From: Sphingomonas sp. R647
Lineage (GTDB): Bacteria > Pseudomonadota > Alphaproteobacteria > Sphingomonadales > Sphingomonadaceae
NCBI RefSeq assembly: GCF_020177055.1
Contig: NZ_JAIQXT010000010.1
Coordinates: 1 to 64,000 of the forward strand
Length of the DNA stretch: 64,000 bases
Direction of reading: 5' to 3'
Below the pieces are notes generated by a model. The model had not been told where the DNA came from and searched no databases. It saw nothing but the letters and a program-made list of their open reading frames with translations. Below, piece by piece: positions 51,275 to 59,486 of the stretch (the first letter of the stretch is position 1; each line of letters opens with the position of its first letter). Position numbers and translations under genes: made by a program.

Positions 51275-52303
51275 ATGGGGCAGTCGCGACCGCGAGATCC
51301 TAGCGTAGACAGCTTCAGAGGGCTGATGATCCTACTTGTTATGGTCGGGCACCTTTCCGTTGTACCAATGGACGCGGATGCATTCAAATGGCTGCTAAGC
51401 GGGTTCAGGATGCCAGTATTCATGGCACTGTCAGGCTATTTGCTCAACATCGAATCTTTACGAAGCAGGTTATTTGGCAGTAACGTAAAGTTTTACGCGC
51501 TTCGCATGGTGATCCCGTGGCTATTTGCGACAGCATTTTTCACCGCAGCTCTAAAGCGATCCAACGCCCTTCATAGTTTGGAAAATGTCGTATTATACCC
51601 GCTCTACCATCTCTGGTTTGTACCAAGTTTGATAATTTGCTTGCTGATATCGTTTTTTGTGAAGGTGCGGGCTACCTCCCTGCTTTTCAGTTCGGTCGCC
51701 ATGTTTTTACTGTCCGTCTCGATGTTCGGCCTTTACGACCTTCATCCGTTCAAAAACGCGGACTTCGAACAGCTCAGTCATATGATCGGCGATCAGCGGT
51801 TCTACACGATGCCAATGTTCTTTTTTATGGGAGCGGCGTTGGCGTCGATGAAATCTCAGGTTTCAACGTTTTTGCTCAAGGTCGCGTCGCTAGGAGCTTC
51901 AATCGGCGCATGTCTCTGGATGTCGGCGTTCTTCACTCGCGATGCAGCATCAGGGATCGCAGGTTATATCCTACTAAATTCTGGACTCATATTTGTGCTA
52001 TTCAGGGGCCTGTCCCTAGCCCGGGTATCGATCCCCATATTGGAAGCAATAGGACGTCAGTCTTTGTTCTTTTACCTTTGGCATCCGGCCATTTTCTTTG
52101 CATCGAAGGAAACGCTTTATAAAGTCTCCCCTGCGTCACTCGCGATGCTCGCTACGATGATCGCAACCGTCTACGCCCTATTTCTTGCGCTGCGATGGCT
52201 GCCACCAACTGGGTGGATCGCTACAATCGTCGGGATCGCGCCGGACAACCGCGTCCCGCTCGCAAAGACGTCAGAAGAGCGCCTGCGGTTCGTCTCAACC
52301 TGA
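51275..52303 (+). CDS. Acyltransferase family 3 membrane protein (OafA/YrhL-like)
   Basis: 342 residues from the ATG at 51275 (GGGAGGGG 5 nt upstream; GTG at 51260 rejected). About ten hydrophobic spans. Family signature: SVDSFRGLMILLVMVGHL near residue 10-27 with His (VGH), RMPVFMALSGYL near 50, and a late LFFYLWHPAIFF segment. These enzymes O-acylate sugars of surface polysaccharides using cytosolic acyl-CoA. Distinctly A+T-richer than its surroundings, so it probably came in separately; it may modify the polymer made by the first locus in the window, but that is a guess. Confidence 0.85.
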   Translation: MGQSRPRDPSVDSFRGLMILLVMVGHLSVVPMDADAFKWLLSGFRMPVFMALSGYLLNIESLRSRLFGSNVKFYALRMVIPWLFATAFFTAALKRSNALHSLENVVLYPLYHLWFVPSLIICLLISFFVKVRATSLLFSSVAMFLLSVSMFGLYDLHPFKNADFEQLSHMIGDQRFYTMPMFFFMGAALASMKSQVSTFLLKVASLGASIGACLWMSAFFTRDAASGIAGYILLNSGLIFVLFRGLSLARVSIPILEAIGRQSLFFYLWHPAIFFASKETLYKVSPASLAMLATMIATVYALFLALRWLPPTGWIATIVGIAPDNRVPLAKTSEERLRFVST

Positions 52304-52355
52304 AATGATGGGGCCCGACGCGTTGCGGATACGCCATCACCGCTGCAATAAGATC

Positions 52356-52646
52356 AAGACGATTGTTGCCTCAGACATCGTCGTGATCGGCGCCGCAAAG
52401 TACAATTTCGGCATCCAGACCCAGCTGAAAAGCTGGTTCGACCAAACCCTCGTCGCCGGCAAACCCTTTCGCTGCGGCGAGAACGGCGTCGAAGGTCCGC
52501 CCGGTGCCAAGCGCGTCGTAGTAGCACTAGCGCGGGGCGGCCATTTTACCAATGGCCCGGCAGCCGCAATAGAGCGTACCGAAACGCACCTGCGTGCAAC
52601 GCTAGGCTTTATCGGTGTAACTCAGCACCAGTTTATCATTGCATAA
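52356..52646 (+). pseudogene. Azoreductase (AzoR, FMN-dependent NADH-azoreductase) fragment
   Basis: The plus-strand frame encodes about 96 residues matching the middle and late part of AzoR: SDIVVIGAAKYNFGI, QLKSWFDQTLVAGKPFR, ENGVEGPPGAKRVVVALARGG and TYLR-like THLRATLGFIGV. The N-terminal flavodoxin FMN-phosphate loop (about 75 residues) is missing and the frame stops at TAA right after QFIIA, about 20 residues short of a normal end. Both ends lost means a dead gene. The left break is near the end of the acyltransferase gene, so insertion of that gene may have cut it. Confidence 0.8.
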
Positions 52647-52963
52647 GGGGGGCCTTTGGCACTGAACAGCGGGGAGTCGCCTGAACCCGGCGAGGACACT
52701 CCAGCGGCCTGCCTCGTAAATGCAGGTCGGCGCTAGCCAAGGCGCTCATTTCTGCGTTCCTCTTCAAGGTGGCCTCCCCTGGCCCCGTGGCCATGTAGAG
52801 GGAACCGGTACGCGGCATGGATTAGTCAAGAATCTGCGAAGCTGGCGACGTCAGAGTATGGAAGAGGCCTGCTTCGAAGGTCGGCGCTTAAATGCGCCGA
52901 TGTCTGCTGGTATTTGGCCAGAACTTCCAACTAGTGCGACCCAACGCCATCGAGCGAGGCTGC
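52647..52963. other. Intergenic region without a recognised gene
   Basis: 317 bases between the azoreductase remnant and the convergent aldo/keto reductase. No supported frame; possibly further decayed sequence. Confidence 0.35.
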
Positions 52964-54073
52964 TTACGACAAGGCGGGCCTCCAGGGTTCGACATCCTGT
53001 CCTCCGAAGATTTGAGCGCGAGGCAGGTCGAAGATGAAATAGGGGTTGAGCACCGGTGGCGCCCCCACGGCGTCTAGCCGAGCCTGCTGGTCGTCGCTGA
53101 ACGCAATGTCGAGCGCGGCAATGTTCTCCTTCAGTTGGTCAGGGCGGCTGGCGCCGACCAGCACGGAGGCGACACCGCTGCGCCGAGCGACCCATGCCAA
53201 GGCGACCTGCGCCATTGGCCGCCCGATCTCGGCGGACACCGAGCGCAGTTCATCCACCACCGCGAAGTTCCTTTCGGTAAACAGCATCCCGCCAAAGAGA
53301 TTGTCACCATTCAACCGCCCGTCACTGCCGCTGCGGGTTGCTGCGCTGGCACGGTTTGGCAGGCTGCCGGCGGGGCCGGCATCGGCGATCTTGTCGCGGC
53401 CATATTTTCCGGTGAGCATGCCGGCAGCCAACGGGCTCCAGGCCACCAGCCCGAGGCCAAGCGACTTCCCGGCGGGAATGATGTCGAGTTCGACGCCGCG
53501 GTCGATCAGAGAATAGGAATATTGCAGGCCGATCGGCTCGGGCAGACCATGCGCGCGTGCCAGCGTTGCAATCTGCGCAGCATACCATGAAGGCGCGTTC
53601 GAAAATCCATAATAGAGGATGTCGCCGCGCCGCACCGCGTCGGTCAGCGCGCGCAGCACCTCCTCCGGCGGCGTGGTGCGGTCCCAGACATGGGTCCAGT
53701 ACATATCGATGAAATCGGTGCCGAGCCGGCGGAGCGATCCTTCGATCCCGTCGCGGATATTGCGCGCCGAATTGCCGCCGGCGAGCGGTGTGCCCGCGCT
53801 TCGCGGGAAGCCCGATTTCGTGGCAACGACCATCCGGTCGCGATTTCGCCGCTCGGCCATGAAGCGGCCCAGCATCTCCTCGCTCTTCCCGCCCGAATAG
53901 ACATCTGCTGTGTCGGCGAAATTGCCGCCTGCCTCGACATAGGCATTGAAGATCGACTGTGACGTGGCTTCGTCAGCACCCCAGCGTCCGGCGCCGAAGG
54001 TCATCGTGCCGAGCGCGAGCGGGCTTACCGCGAGGCCTGAGCGGCCAAGGGTGCGATATGTGGCGAGGGTCAT
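52964..54073 (-). CDS. Aldo/keto reductase
   Basis: 369 residues from the ATG at 54073 (AAGGAG 9 nt upstream). NADPH-dependent TIM-barrel oxidoreductase: GTMTFGAGRWG near residue 20, the catalytic Asp/Tyr set in NFADTADVYSGGKSEEMLG (Tyr in DVYSGG), Lys in ATKSGFP and His in YWTHVWD. Of the AKR set, Asp-Tyr-Lys-His all appear. Substrate unknown; most such genes act on aldehydes or ketones. It is divergent from the LysR gene with a 98-nt shared promoter, so it is the likely target of that regulator. Confidence 0.93.
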   Translation of the reverse strand: MTLATYRTLGRSGLAVSPLALGTMTFGAGRWGADEATSQSIFNAYVEAGGNFADTADVYSGGKSEEMLGRFMAERRNRDRMVVATKSGFPRSAGTPLAGGNSARNIRDGIEGSLRRLGTDFIDMYWTHVWDRTTPPEEVLRALTDAVRRGDILYYGFSNAPSWYAAQIATLARAHGLPEPIGLQYSYSLIDRGVELDIIPAGKSLGLGLVAWSPLAAGMLTGKYGRDKIADAGPAGSLPNRASAATRSGSDGRLNGDNLFGGMLFTERNFAVVDELRSVSAEIGRPMAQVALAWVARRSGVASVLVGASRPDQLKENIAALDIAFSDDQQARLDAVGAPPVLNPYFIFDLPRAQIFGGQDVEPWRPALS

Positions 54074-54171
54074 TATGATGGCTCCTTGGAAGGTCAGATC
54101 GCCAAGATAGGCCTTGCAGGCGTCAGGATTAGCCGTCACCGGCGGCAAGGGCTTGTGAAGGAAATGCATCA

Positions 54172-55074
54172 ATGAAGCGCGGGGATCTCGATGATCTTGC
54201 AGCGTTCGCAGCTGTGGCGCGGGCGCGCAGCTTCACGCGCGCCGCAGCAGAACTCGGCCTTTCGCCCTCTGCCCTCAGCCATGCGATGCGCAGTCTCGAA
54301 CAGCGCCTGGGCGTGCGTCTGCTCGCGCGCACCACCCGCAGTGTCGCCCCGACCGCAGCGGGCGAGCGCCTCCTGCAATCGCTCGACCCGGCGCTAGCCG
54401 AAGTCGCGCGCGGCTTGTCCGCGCTGGGCGACTGGCGCGGCGTTCCCTCCGGCGCGATCCGACTGACCACGTTCAGCTCAGCCGCGCGCACGGTACTGGC
54501 GCCCACCTTGCCGCGCTTTCTGCGCGATCATCCCGAAATCTCGGTCGAGGTCATCGTCGATGACCGGCTGGTCGATCTGGTGGCTGGCGGTTTCGATGCC
54601 GGAATCCGCTTTGGCGAGACGGTGGACCTCGACATGGTCGCGGTTCCGGTCGGCCCCCCGCTGCGCACTTTGGTCGTCGGCACGCCCGGCTATTTCGACA
54701 CCCGTCCGGTGCCGATCGTGCCGGGCGATCTCGAAGCGCATAATTGCATCAACTACCGGCTGCTCGGCGGGGGCGGCCTGTTGCCCTGGGAATTCGAGTT
54801 CGATGGTCGGGAAGTCAGGTTTCGTCCAAACGGACAACTCATCGTGAACGATGAGGTGCTGGCTGCGGCGGCGGTCCGCGCCGGAGCGGGCCTCGGCTAC
54901 ATGCTGGCCGATGACGTCGCCGAGGAGATCGCCGATGGTCGGCTGATCCAGGTGCTGGACGCGTGGTGCCCGCCTTTTCCGGGCTGCCACCTCTATTATC
55001 CGAGCCGACAGGTCACGCCCGCGCTGCGCGTGTTGATTGACGCCCTGCGCTGGAAAGCGCCGACTGACATGTGA
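54172..55074 (+). CDS. LysR family transcriptional regulator
   Basis: 300 residues. N-terminal winged helix: DDLAAFAAVARARSFTRAAA, LGLSPSALSHAMRSLEQRLG, LLARTTRSVAPTAAG, which is the standard LysR HTH. The substrate-binding domain covers about 90-295 (AIRLTTFSSAARTVL, GFDAGIRFGE). AAGGAAA lies 9 nt before the ATG. It is divergent from the aldo/keto reductase; the intergenic strip has GCCTTGC and GCAAGGGC as an imperfect dyad at about 54111-54156, a possible operator. Confidence 0.93.
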   Translation: MKRGDLDDLAAFAAVARARSFTRAAAELGLSPSALSHAMRSLEQRLGVRLLARTTRSVAPTAAGERLLQSLDPALAEVARGLSALGDWRGVPSGAIRLTTFSSAARTVLAPTLPRFLRDHPEISVEVIVDDRLVDLVAGGFDAGIRFGETVDLDMVAVPVGPPLRTLVVGTPGYFDTRPVPIVPGDLEAHNCINYRLLGGGGLLPWEFEFDGREVRFRPNGQLIVNDEVLAAAAVRAGAGLGYMLADDVAEEIADGRLIQVLDAWCPPFPGCHLYYPSRQVTPALRVLIDALRWKAPTDM

Positions 55075-55277
55075 TCATTTCCGAACGCCAAGCCGACGAT
55101 CATGGGCTCACTGACCGCACGACCGCTCGCGGTAGTGTCCATTGGTACGCTCAATGACCGAGCCTGCCGCGCATGGCAGCCAAGCAGACTTGGCTCGGAT
55201 CGATCGTCCCCTCGCGCTCCCGGTGCCGACGTTGAAGCGCCCAGGAGGGTGCAGATGGTCTGGAGGTGAAACAGTCG

Positions 55278-55303
55278 GGAACCCTGTAGCGCTTCTGGAC
55301 GCT
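55278..55303 (+). promoter_or_regulatory. EcfG-like promoter candidate upstream of DUF6894 gene
   Basis: GGAAC at 55278-55282 and CGCT at 55300-55303 are spaced by 17 nt; the alphaproteobacterial general-stress sigma factor EcfG reads GGAAC-N16/17-CGTT. One of four bases in the -10 box differs. The gene start is 20 nt downstream, which leaves a short leader. A chance match is quite possible. Confidence 0.25.
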
Positions 55304-55322
55304 CTGCTGAACGGAGGGTCTG

Positions 55323-55574
55323 ATGACGACCTACAATATCAATGTTCGAACCGATTCTCATATCGGCGACACGACCCGCATCGAGGCAGATGACCTGACG
55401 CAACTTCGCGTTAAAATGGCAAGGTTTGTTGGCGAGCTGCTCAGAGAATACGCAGAATTGATTTGGGCAGATCAAGACTGGCAGGTGGACGTCACAAACG
55501 ATCGCGGCCTGATCCTGTATGTTATCAGCGTTTCAGCCATGGAATCTGCGGCGACGTCCGGCAAACGCCTCTAA
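55323..55574 (+). CDS. DUF6894 family small protein
   Basis: 83 residues from the ATG at 55323 with GGAGGG 6 nt upstream. Short beta strand (TYNINVRTDSHIGD), then LRVKMARFVGELLREYAELI and a second beta part with DWQVDVTNDRGLILYVISVS and the closing AMES; this is the layout of DUF6894, small proteins common in sphingomonads and rhizobia. Function unknown. Alone, between LysR and the HWE kinase. Confidence 0.7.
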   Translation: MTTYNINVRTDSHIGDTTRIEADDLTQLRVKMARFVGELLREYAELIWADQDWQVDVTNDRGLILYVISVSAMESAATSGKRL

Positions 55575-55895
55575 TTCGCTTTGCACGGCCGGTTGCGTGA
55601 CATGCCGTAAGCATAGAGGACGACGACTTCTGACGATGCTGGATCGCGGAACCGTCCGCAAACCCCGCAAAGTCCGCCATTGTCGCCTTCTGGCGCCCCG
55701 CCAGCAGCGGTCGCGTCGGACACGACCGCCGATTGGTACGGTCACGGCTCGCGCATCAGGATCACGCAATCAGCTTGCGGCCCAGCGCTCGTGAGAGCGG
55801 ACGGCGGATAACCTTTCGGCGGGTAATTGCTACATAACCGACTAGCGGCTTTCACCAGCGGCCTCACAGTCGCCCGCTTCGCATTGGCTCAACGT
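55575..55895. other. Intergenic region without a recognised gene
   Basis: 321 bases between two convergent genes. Some frames stay open, but none has a ribosome site or recognisable content. Confidence 0.35.
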
Positions 55896-56897
55896 CTATG
55901 TTTCAAGCCGGTCGCGACGCATTCGAATAGTCACTACCAGGCCGCTTTCTTGCCAATCATAACTCAGCCCGCCGCCGAGCTGGCCCGACACGCTGCGGGC
56001 GATCAGCTTGCTCCCGAACCCTTCCAACGCCTTGGCATCTGCAATTAACGGTCCACCCGTCTCTGTCCAGGTGACCACGATGTCATCGCCGTCCATCTTG
56101 CTCGAAACATCCAGAAAGCCGGTTTCGGCGGATAGTGAACCATATTTTACCGAGTTCGTGGCCAGCTCGTGAAGGACCATTGCCAGCGCTGTCGCCGCCT
56201 TCTCCCCTACGCCCATTCTGGCGACGGCTACGCGGATGCGACCGGAAAAGGCCGCTGTTTCGTCATAGGGGGCGAGCAAGATCGACAGCAGGTCGCCAAG
56301 CAGCGCGGCCTTGCCCTGTTCGTTTGGCAGCGGCCTTACATAGTCATGTGCACGGCCCAGAGCACTCAGGCGCTGCGTCAGCTTTTGGGCCATTTCCTCG
56401 ACAGATTTGGCTGAGCGGGCGGTAATCTGGGTCAGGCCGGCAGCGATGGTCAGGAGGTTTTTGACCCGGTGACTCATTTCTCCGGCGAGTAGCTCGCTGC
56501 CCTCCTCGGCTTGCTTGCGACCGGTAACATCGAGGAAAATTCCGTGCATTACCTGGCCAAGAATGCCGTCGTCGGCGCCCCTTCCACGCGCCGCAATCCA
56601 GCGCACGTCGTCTTCTATGCAGATGCGAAAGTCGATCTCGTAAGACCCCACGAGCGATCGCGTCGCGTTGAACGCGGCGCGGACCCTGTCGCGATCGACG
56701 GGATGGATGCGAACCGACAATTCCTCGAACGTAACTTCGTCCGCCTGGGGCACGCCCCAGAGCTCGAAGGCACGTTCATCCATTGAAAACCGGTCCGAAT
56801 CGACGTGCCACGCCCACACGGCAACGCACGCGGCCTCGACGGCCACCTTCAGTCGCTCTTCCGGCTGAATTATCAATTCCGAATTATTGGCCACCAA
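55896..56897 (-). CDS. HWE-type sensor histidine kinase with PAS domain
   Basis: About 333 residues, starting at TTG (56897, GGAGG 7 nt upstream) or GTG three bases later. PAS domain at 15-130 (VAVWAWHVDSDRFSMDERAF, GIFLDVTGRKQAEE). HWE kinase core: H-box GEMSHRVKNLLTIAAG near 140-155, the N-box HELATNSVKYGSLS with the Glu-His-related pattern of this class, and VVTWTETGGP, which holds the W-x-E of the HWE family. No membrane span, so it senses in the cytoplasm (PAS, possibly light or redox). No partner regulator nearby. Confidence 0.88.
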   Translation of the reverse strand: MVANNSELIIQPEERLKVAVEAACVAVWAWHVDSDRFSMDERAFELWGVPQADEVTFEELSVRIHPVDRDRVRAAFNATRSLVGSYEIDFRICIEDDVRWIAARGRGADDGILGQVMHGIFLDVTGRKQAEEGSELLAGEMSHRVKNLLTIAAGLTQITARSAKSVEEMAQKLTQRLSALGRAHDYVRPLPNEQGKAALLGDLLSILLAPYDETAAFSGRIRVAVARMGVGEKAATALAMVLHELATNSVKYGSLSAETGFLDVSSKMDGDDIVVTWTETGGPLIADAKALEGFGSKLIARSVSGQLGGGLSYDWQESGLVVTIRMRRDRLET

Positions 56898-57488
56898 CCG
56901 CCTGCCTCCAGTCGAGAAATCCCGTGCGCCCTTGAGCGAGATAGTACAAGCAAAAGGAATAATCAGAGCATCTGCAAACCCACTTACGGTTTGCGGGCGT
57001 CAAGATAACCAGTTCCTCACGGAGCATTTCGCAATTGCGGGATCCACCATATGTGATGAACCGCAATGTTAAATTGTAATCAATTTGAACGGTATGGGGC
57101 TAAAACTGACTAAATACTTTTGCGCCCGCCCGTCTTTTGGCGCAGCGCGCAACCCCAGACAACCAGTCTCTGCCTGACGCGCCTCGTTCTCTTGGCGGAC
57201 GTTGAACGGCCGGTCATGGTCAGCGTCTGCGGGCCCTCGCCTTATTCCGCTCATGTCCGCAAGGCCACTCGACGCGTGGCCGGCGCAACAGCCAGGCGCC
57301 AAAGAGCCGCGCGACCGATGTTCCAGCCGGTCTGAGGCCCGCATTTTTCCATGCCCAAGACGGCACAAGAATTGGCTGACCGACGCGGAACGAAACAGCC
57401 TTGAAATTGTGCGCGTGCGAAGAGATACTCAGCTGATGCGCTGCACCGCAACACCCGCCGGCAAGCTCCGCACGACCCGACATACAAG
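56898..57488. promoter_or_regulatory. Divergent intergenic region with A+T-rich dyad
   Basis: 591 bases between the divergent HWE kinase and SRPBCC genes. AAATTG (57071-57076) and CAATTT (57081-57086) form a perfect dyad with a TAAT centre in an A+T-rich patch; it could be an operator for either gene. No gene is supported. Confidence 0.3.
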
Positions 57489-57944
57489 ATGATGTCGATG
57501 TCGCGCGTGACCCTTGTCACCCGACTTCCCGTGCCGGCGAGCACGGCATTCTCCCTTCTGACCGACCCGGTCCATATCCGATCCTGGTGGGCAGGACCCG
57601 GCGGTCGAGTTGCCAACGTCCAGATCGATGCACGCGACGCTGGCCTGTTCTGGATTGCGGCGGTTCCGGAAGGTGGGCCGGGCCGCAGTGATTATGGCTG
57701 CTTCACCTGCGTTATTCCGGGCGAGCTCATTGAAGCCGATTGGACCCATGACGCGACCCGCACGTCTCGCCTGGTCATCCAGCTGGTGCCGCTCGGGGTT
57801 CAGACCGAGGTTTCACTCCACCATCGCGACCTGCCCGACCCGGCCACGCGGGAGATGCAGGAAGCGCATTGGCGCCAAGCCTTCGCCGCGCTTGGCGCTT
57901 ATGCCGAGACCTGCGCTGCGGACGACATCGACCCGGACCAATGA
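57489..57944 (+). CDS. SRPBCC/AHSA1-like domain protein
   Basis: 151 residues (start at 57489 or at the ATG at 57498). Helix-grip fold signature: TLVTRLPVPASTAFSLLTDP followed by IRSWWAGPGG, then a C-terminal helix AHWRQAFAALGAYAETC. AHSA1-like SRPBCC proteins bind hydrophobic ligands or serve as chaperone co-factors; the particular ligand is unknown. Weak ribosome site. It is the last cargo gene before the maintenance block. Confidence 0.8.
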   Translation: MMSMSRVTLVTRLPVPASTAFSLLTDPVHIRSWWAGPGGRVANVQIDARDAGLFWIAAVPEGGPGRSDYGCFTCVIPGELIEADWTHDATRTSRLVIQLVPLGVQTEVSLHHRDLPDPATREMQEAHWRQAFAALGAYAETCAADDIDPDQ

Positions 57945-58142
57945 AGCGCGCACTCAGCGCACATCTGATCCGCGCCTATTCAAATGAAGAAGAAGAGACG
58001 CCCCGCGCGCGGACTTAGTAGGTGCACCCGCATTCGCGATCGTCACTGCCGCAGTCGGCCCCGGCAATGCGCGATGCCTCCCAGCAGCATAGCGCCTAGT
58101 CGCGTCACAGGCGCATAGCGCATCAACCCAGACCTCGGAACG

Positions 58143-59063
58143 TCAGCTCGGGGCTTGCGAGCGCAAGCGCTCCAACTGCTCGAGACCGAGTGCTTCCACG
58201 ATGTCCCGAAGCTGGCGCACCGATGCAGCGAGGGCCTCGAGATCCTCGGCACTGATCTCGTAGCTGGGTGAATAACGCGCCTCGACATAGGCGCGCTTGA
58301 GCATCTCGAAACGACGCCGTTCAATACGGGTCGCGCGCGGCCAGACGTCCACAAGACGCGGCTCCTTGTCCTCGGAGAGCGAGCGCAGAAACTTGATGTT
58401 GTGTGATCGCGGAAAGTAAAGCGTCCTGACTAACAGAAAGCAAGCGTACGCGGTTTCGGTGGCCTGATGCAGCAGAAAGGCTGAATGTCTGCGTCGTCGG
58501 TCAGGATCATCTTCGCGCTCTCTGTGCCGGTCTGCATCCTCAATCCACATGTCTATATCCGCAAAGCGGTCGTCGAAGTACCTCTCCGCCATTGCCAGCG
58601 CATCCGCAGGGGTGAGCGGCTTAGGCGCCGCAAGCGGATGCTGCGGCAGCTCATACAGCACCACGCCGTCGCGAACGATGTCGGCCCAGAAATACTCACC
58701 GCGCTGGAGCGCCCGGTTTACCTCGTCGAGCGTGTGGACGATGATGTTGACCGGACGCTGCACCGCCGGATCGTGCAGGATCTTGTCCTCGGCGATATAC
58801 CAGTAGCCAGCGATGTCGGTCAGGTCCTCGTGGCTGACGATCACAAGCAGGTCGAAGTCGGACTGGTAGCCGTTCTCAGGCTCGTCGACCCAGTCGTTGC
58901 GCGCATAGCTTCCAAACAGGATGATCTTGAGGATCCTGCCGTTCTTCTTCCAGGGCTGGGTGCTGGTCGCGATCGCCTGCGCGAACTCGGCCATCAGCGT
59001 GTCGCGCACGCGCGCCAGTTCAGCCTGCTGGACTTGGGGAAGATGATCGAGATCGACACGCAT
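58143..59063 (-). CDS. Fused nucleotidyltransferase (MNT) and HEPN domain protein
   Basis: 306 residues. N-terminal minimal nucleotidyltransferase: ILFGSYARNDWVD with GS near 50 and SDFDLLVIV with the D-x-D metal pair near 70. C-terminal HEPN domain at about 160-295: LLHQATETAYACFLLVRTLY, SHNIKFLRSL and ARYSPSYEIS. In separate MNT/HEPN toxin-antitoxin pairs the MNT adenylylates the HEPN RNase; here both are in one chain. A canonical R-x4-6-H RNase motif is not obvious. AGGA 8 nt before the ATG. 31 nt from the sigma-like gene. Confidence 0.85.
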   Translation of the reverse strand: MRVDLDHLPQVQQAELARVRDTLMAEFAQAIATSTQPWKKNGRILKIILFGSYARNDWVDEPENGYQSDFDLLVIVSHEDLTDIAGYWYIAEDKILHDPAVQRPVNIIVHTLDEVNRALQRGEYFWADIVRDGVVLYELPQHPLAAPKPLTPADALAMAERYFDDRFADIDMWIEDADRHREREDDPDRRRRHSAFLLHQATETAYACFLLVRTLYFPRSHNIKFLRSLSEDKEPRLVDVWPRATRIERRRFEMLKRAYVEARYSPSYEISAEDLEALAASVRQLRDIVEALGLEQLERLRSQAPS

Positions 59064-59094
59064 GATCGGTTCCTAGCGGTGGCTTGTCCTATGC

Positions 59095-59301
59095 TCAATG
59101 TTGGTGCGGCTCGGCATGAAACGAGACGAGATGCGCCATCGCACATGCAAGGCGCCGCTCGACCTCCTCGATCCCGATGCCAAGGTCAGCGGCAATCGCC
59201 GCAAAGTCGAGTTGCTCAAAGCGTGCGCGCTCGAACACGGCGCGATCGGGCGCGGGCATGGCGTCAAGGGCAAGACGCAGTCTGCGAAGGTCGCTTGTCA
59301 T
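59095..59301 (-). CDS. Small sigma-70 region-4-like protein
   Basis: 68 residues: LRRLRLALDAMPAPDRAVFE, then ARFEQLDFAAIAADLGIGIE and EVERRLACAMAHL, which together form the helix-turn-helix of sigma region 4. There is no region 2, so it cannot be a full sigma factor. GGAGAA 8 nt before the ATG. It lies 31 nt before the MNT-HEPN gene and is likely co-transcribed with it. Possibly a regulator of the element; function not known. Confidence 0.7.
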   Translation of the reverse strand: MTSDLRRLRLALDAMPAPDRAVFERARFEQLDFAAIAADLGIGIEEVERRLACAMAHLVSFHAEPHQH

Positions 59302-59401
59302 CGATCATTCTCCATCGCGTCGGCCAGGGCCGGGGGGAGAGACGGTTCGGGTTCGCGCCAGGAGGCGGGGCGCACCCGCAGGGCCGCAACGCCAGTGGAG
59401 G

Positions 59402-59422
59402 ACGCGGGGCGCAGCCCCGCGT
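59402..59422 (-). terminator. Inverted repeat downstream of DUF2493 gene
   Basis: ACGCGGGGC, GCA, GCCCCGCGT: a perfect 9-bp stem with 3-nt loop, 65 nt after the DUF2493 stop codon on the minus strand. No T run follows, so a rho-independent role is uncertain. The whole 59302-59486 stretch is very G+C rich and has no gene. Confidence 0.4.
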
Positions 59423-59486
59423 TGCGCCGCGCCGGCGCGGGCCCAAAGACCGGCTCGCCCGGCCCTTGCCGGTAGCGAGGCAGCGA

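Noticed and set aside
57984..58115. 43-codon basic plus-strand frame after the SRPBCC gene
   Set aside because: No ribosome site and arginine-rich composition as expected by chance in G+C-rich DNA.
58080..58125. Direct repeat GCATAGCGC twice near 58.1 kb
   Set aside because: Too short and close together to be an attachment site or a transposon footprint on this evidence.
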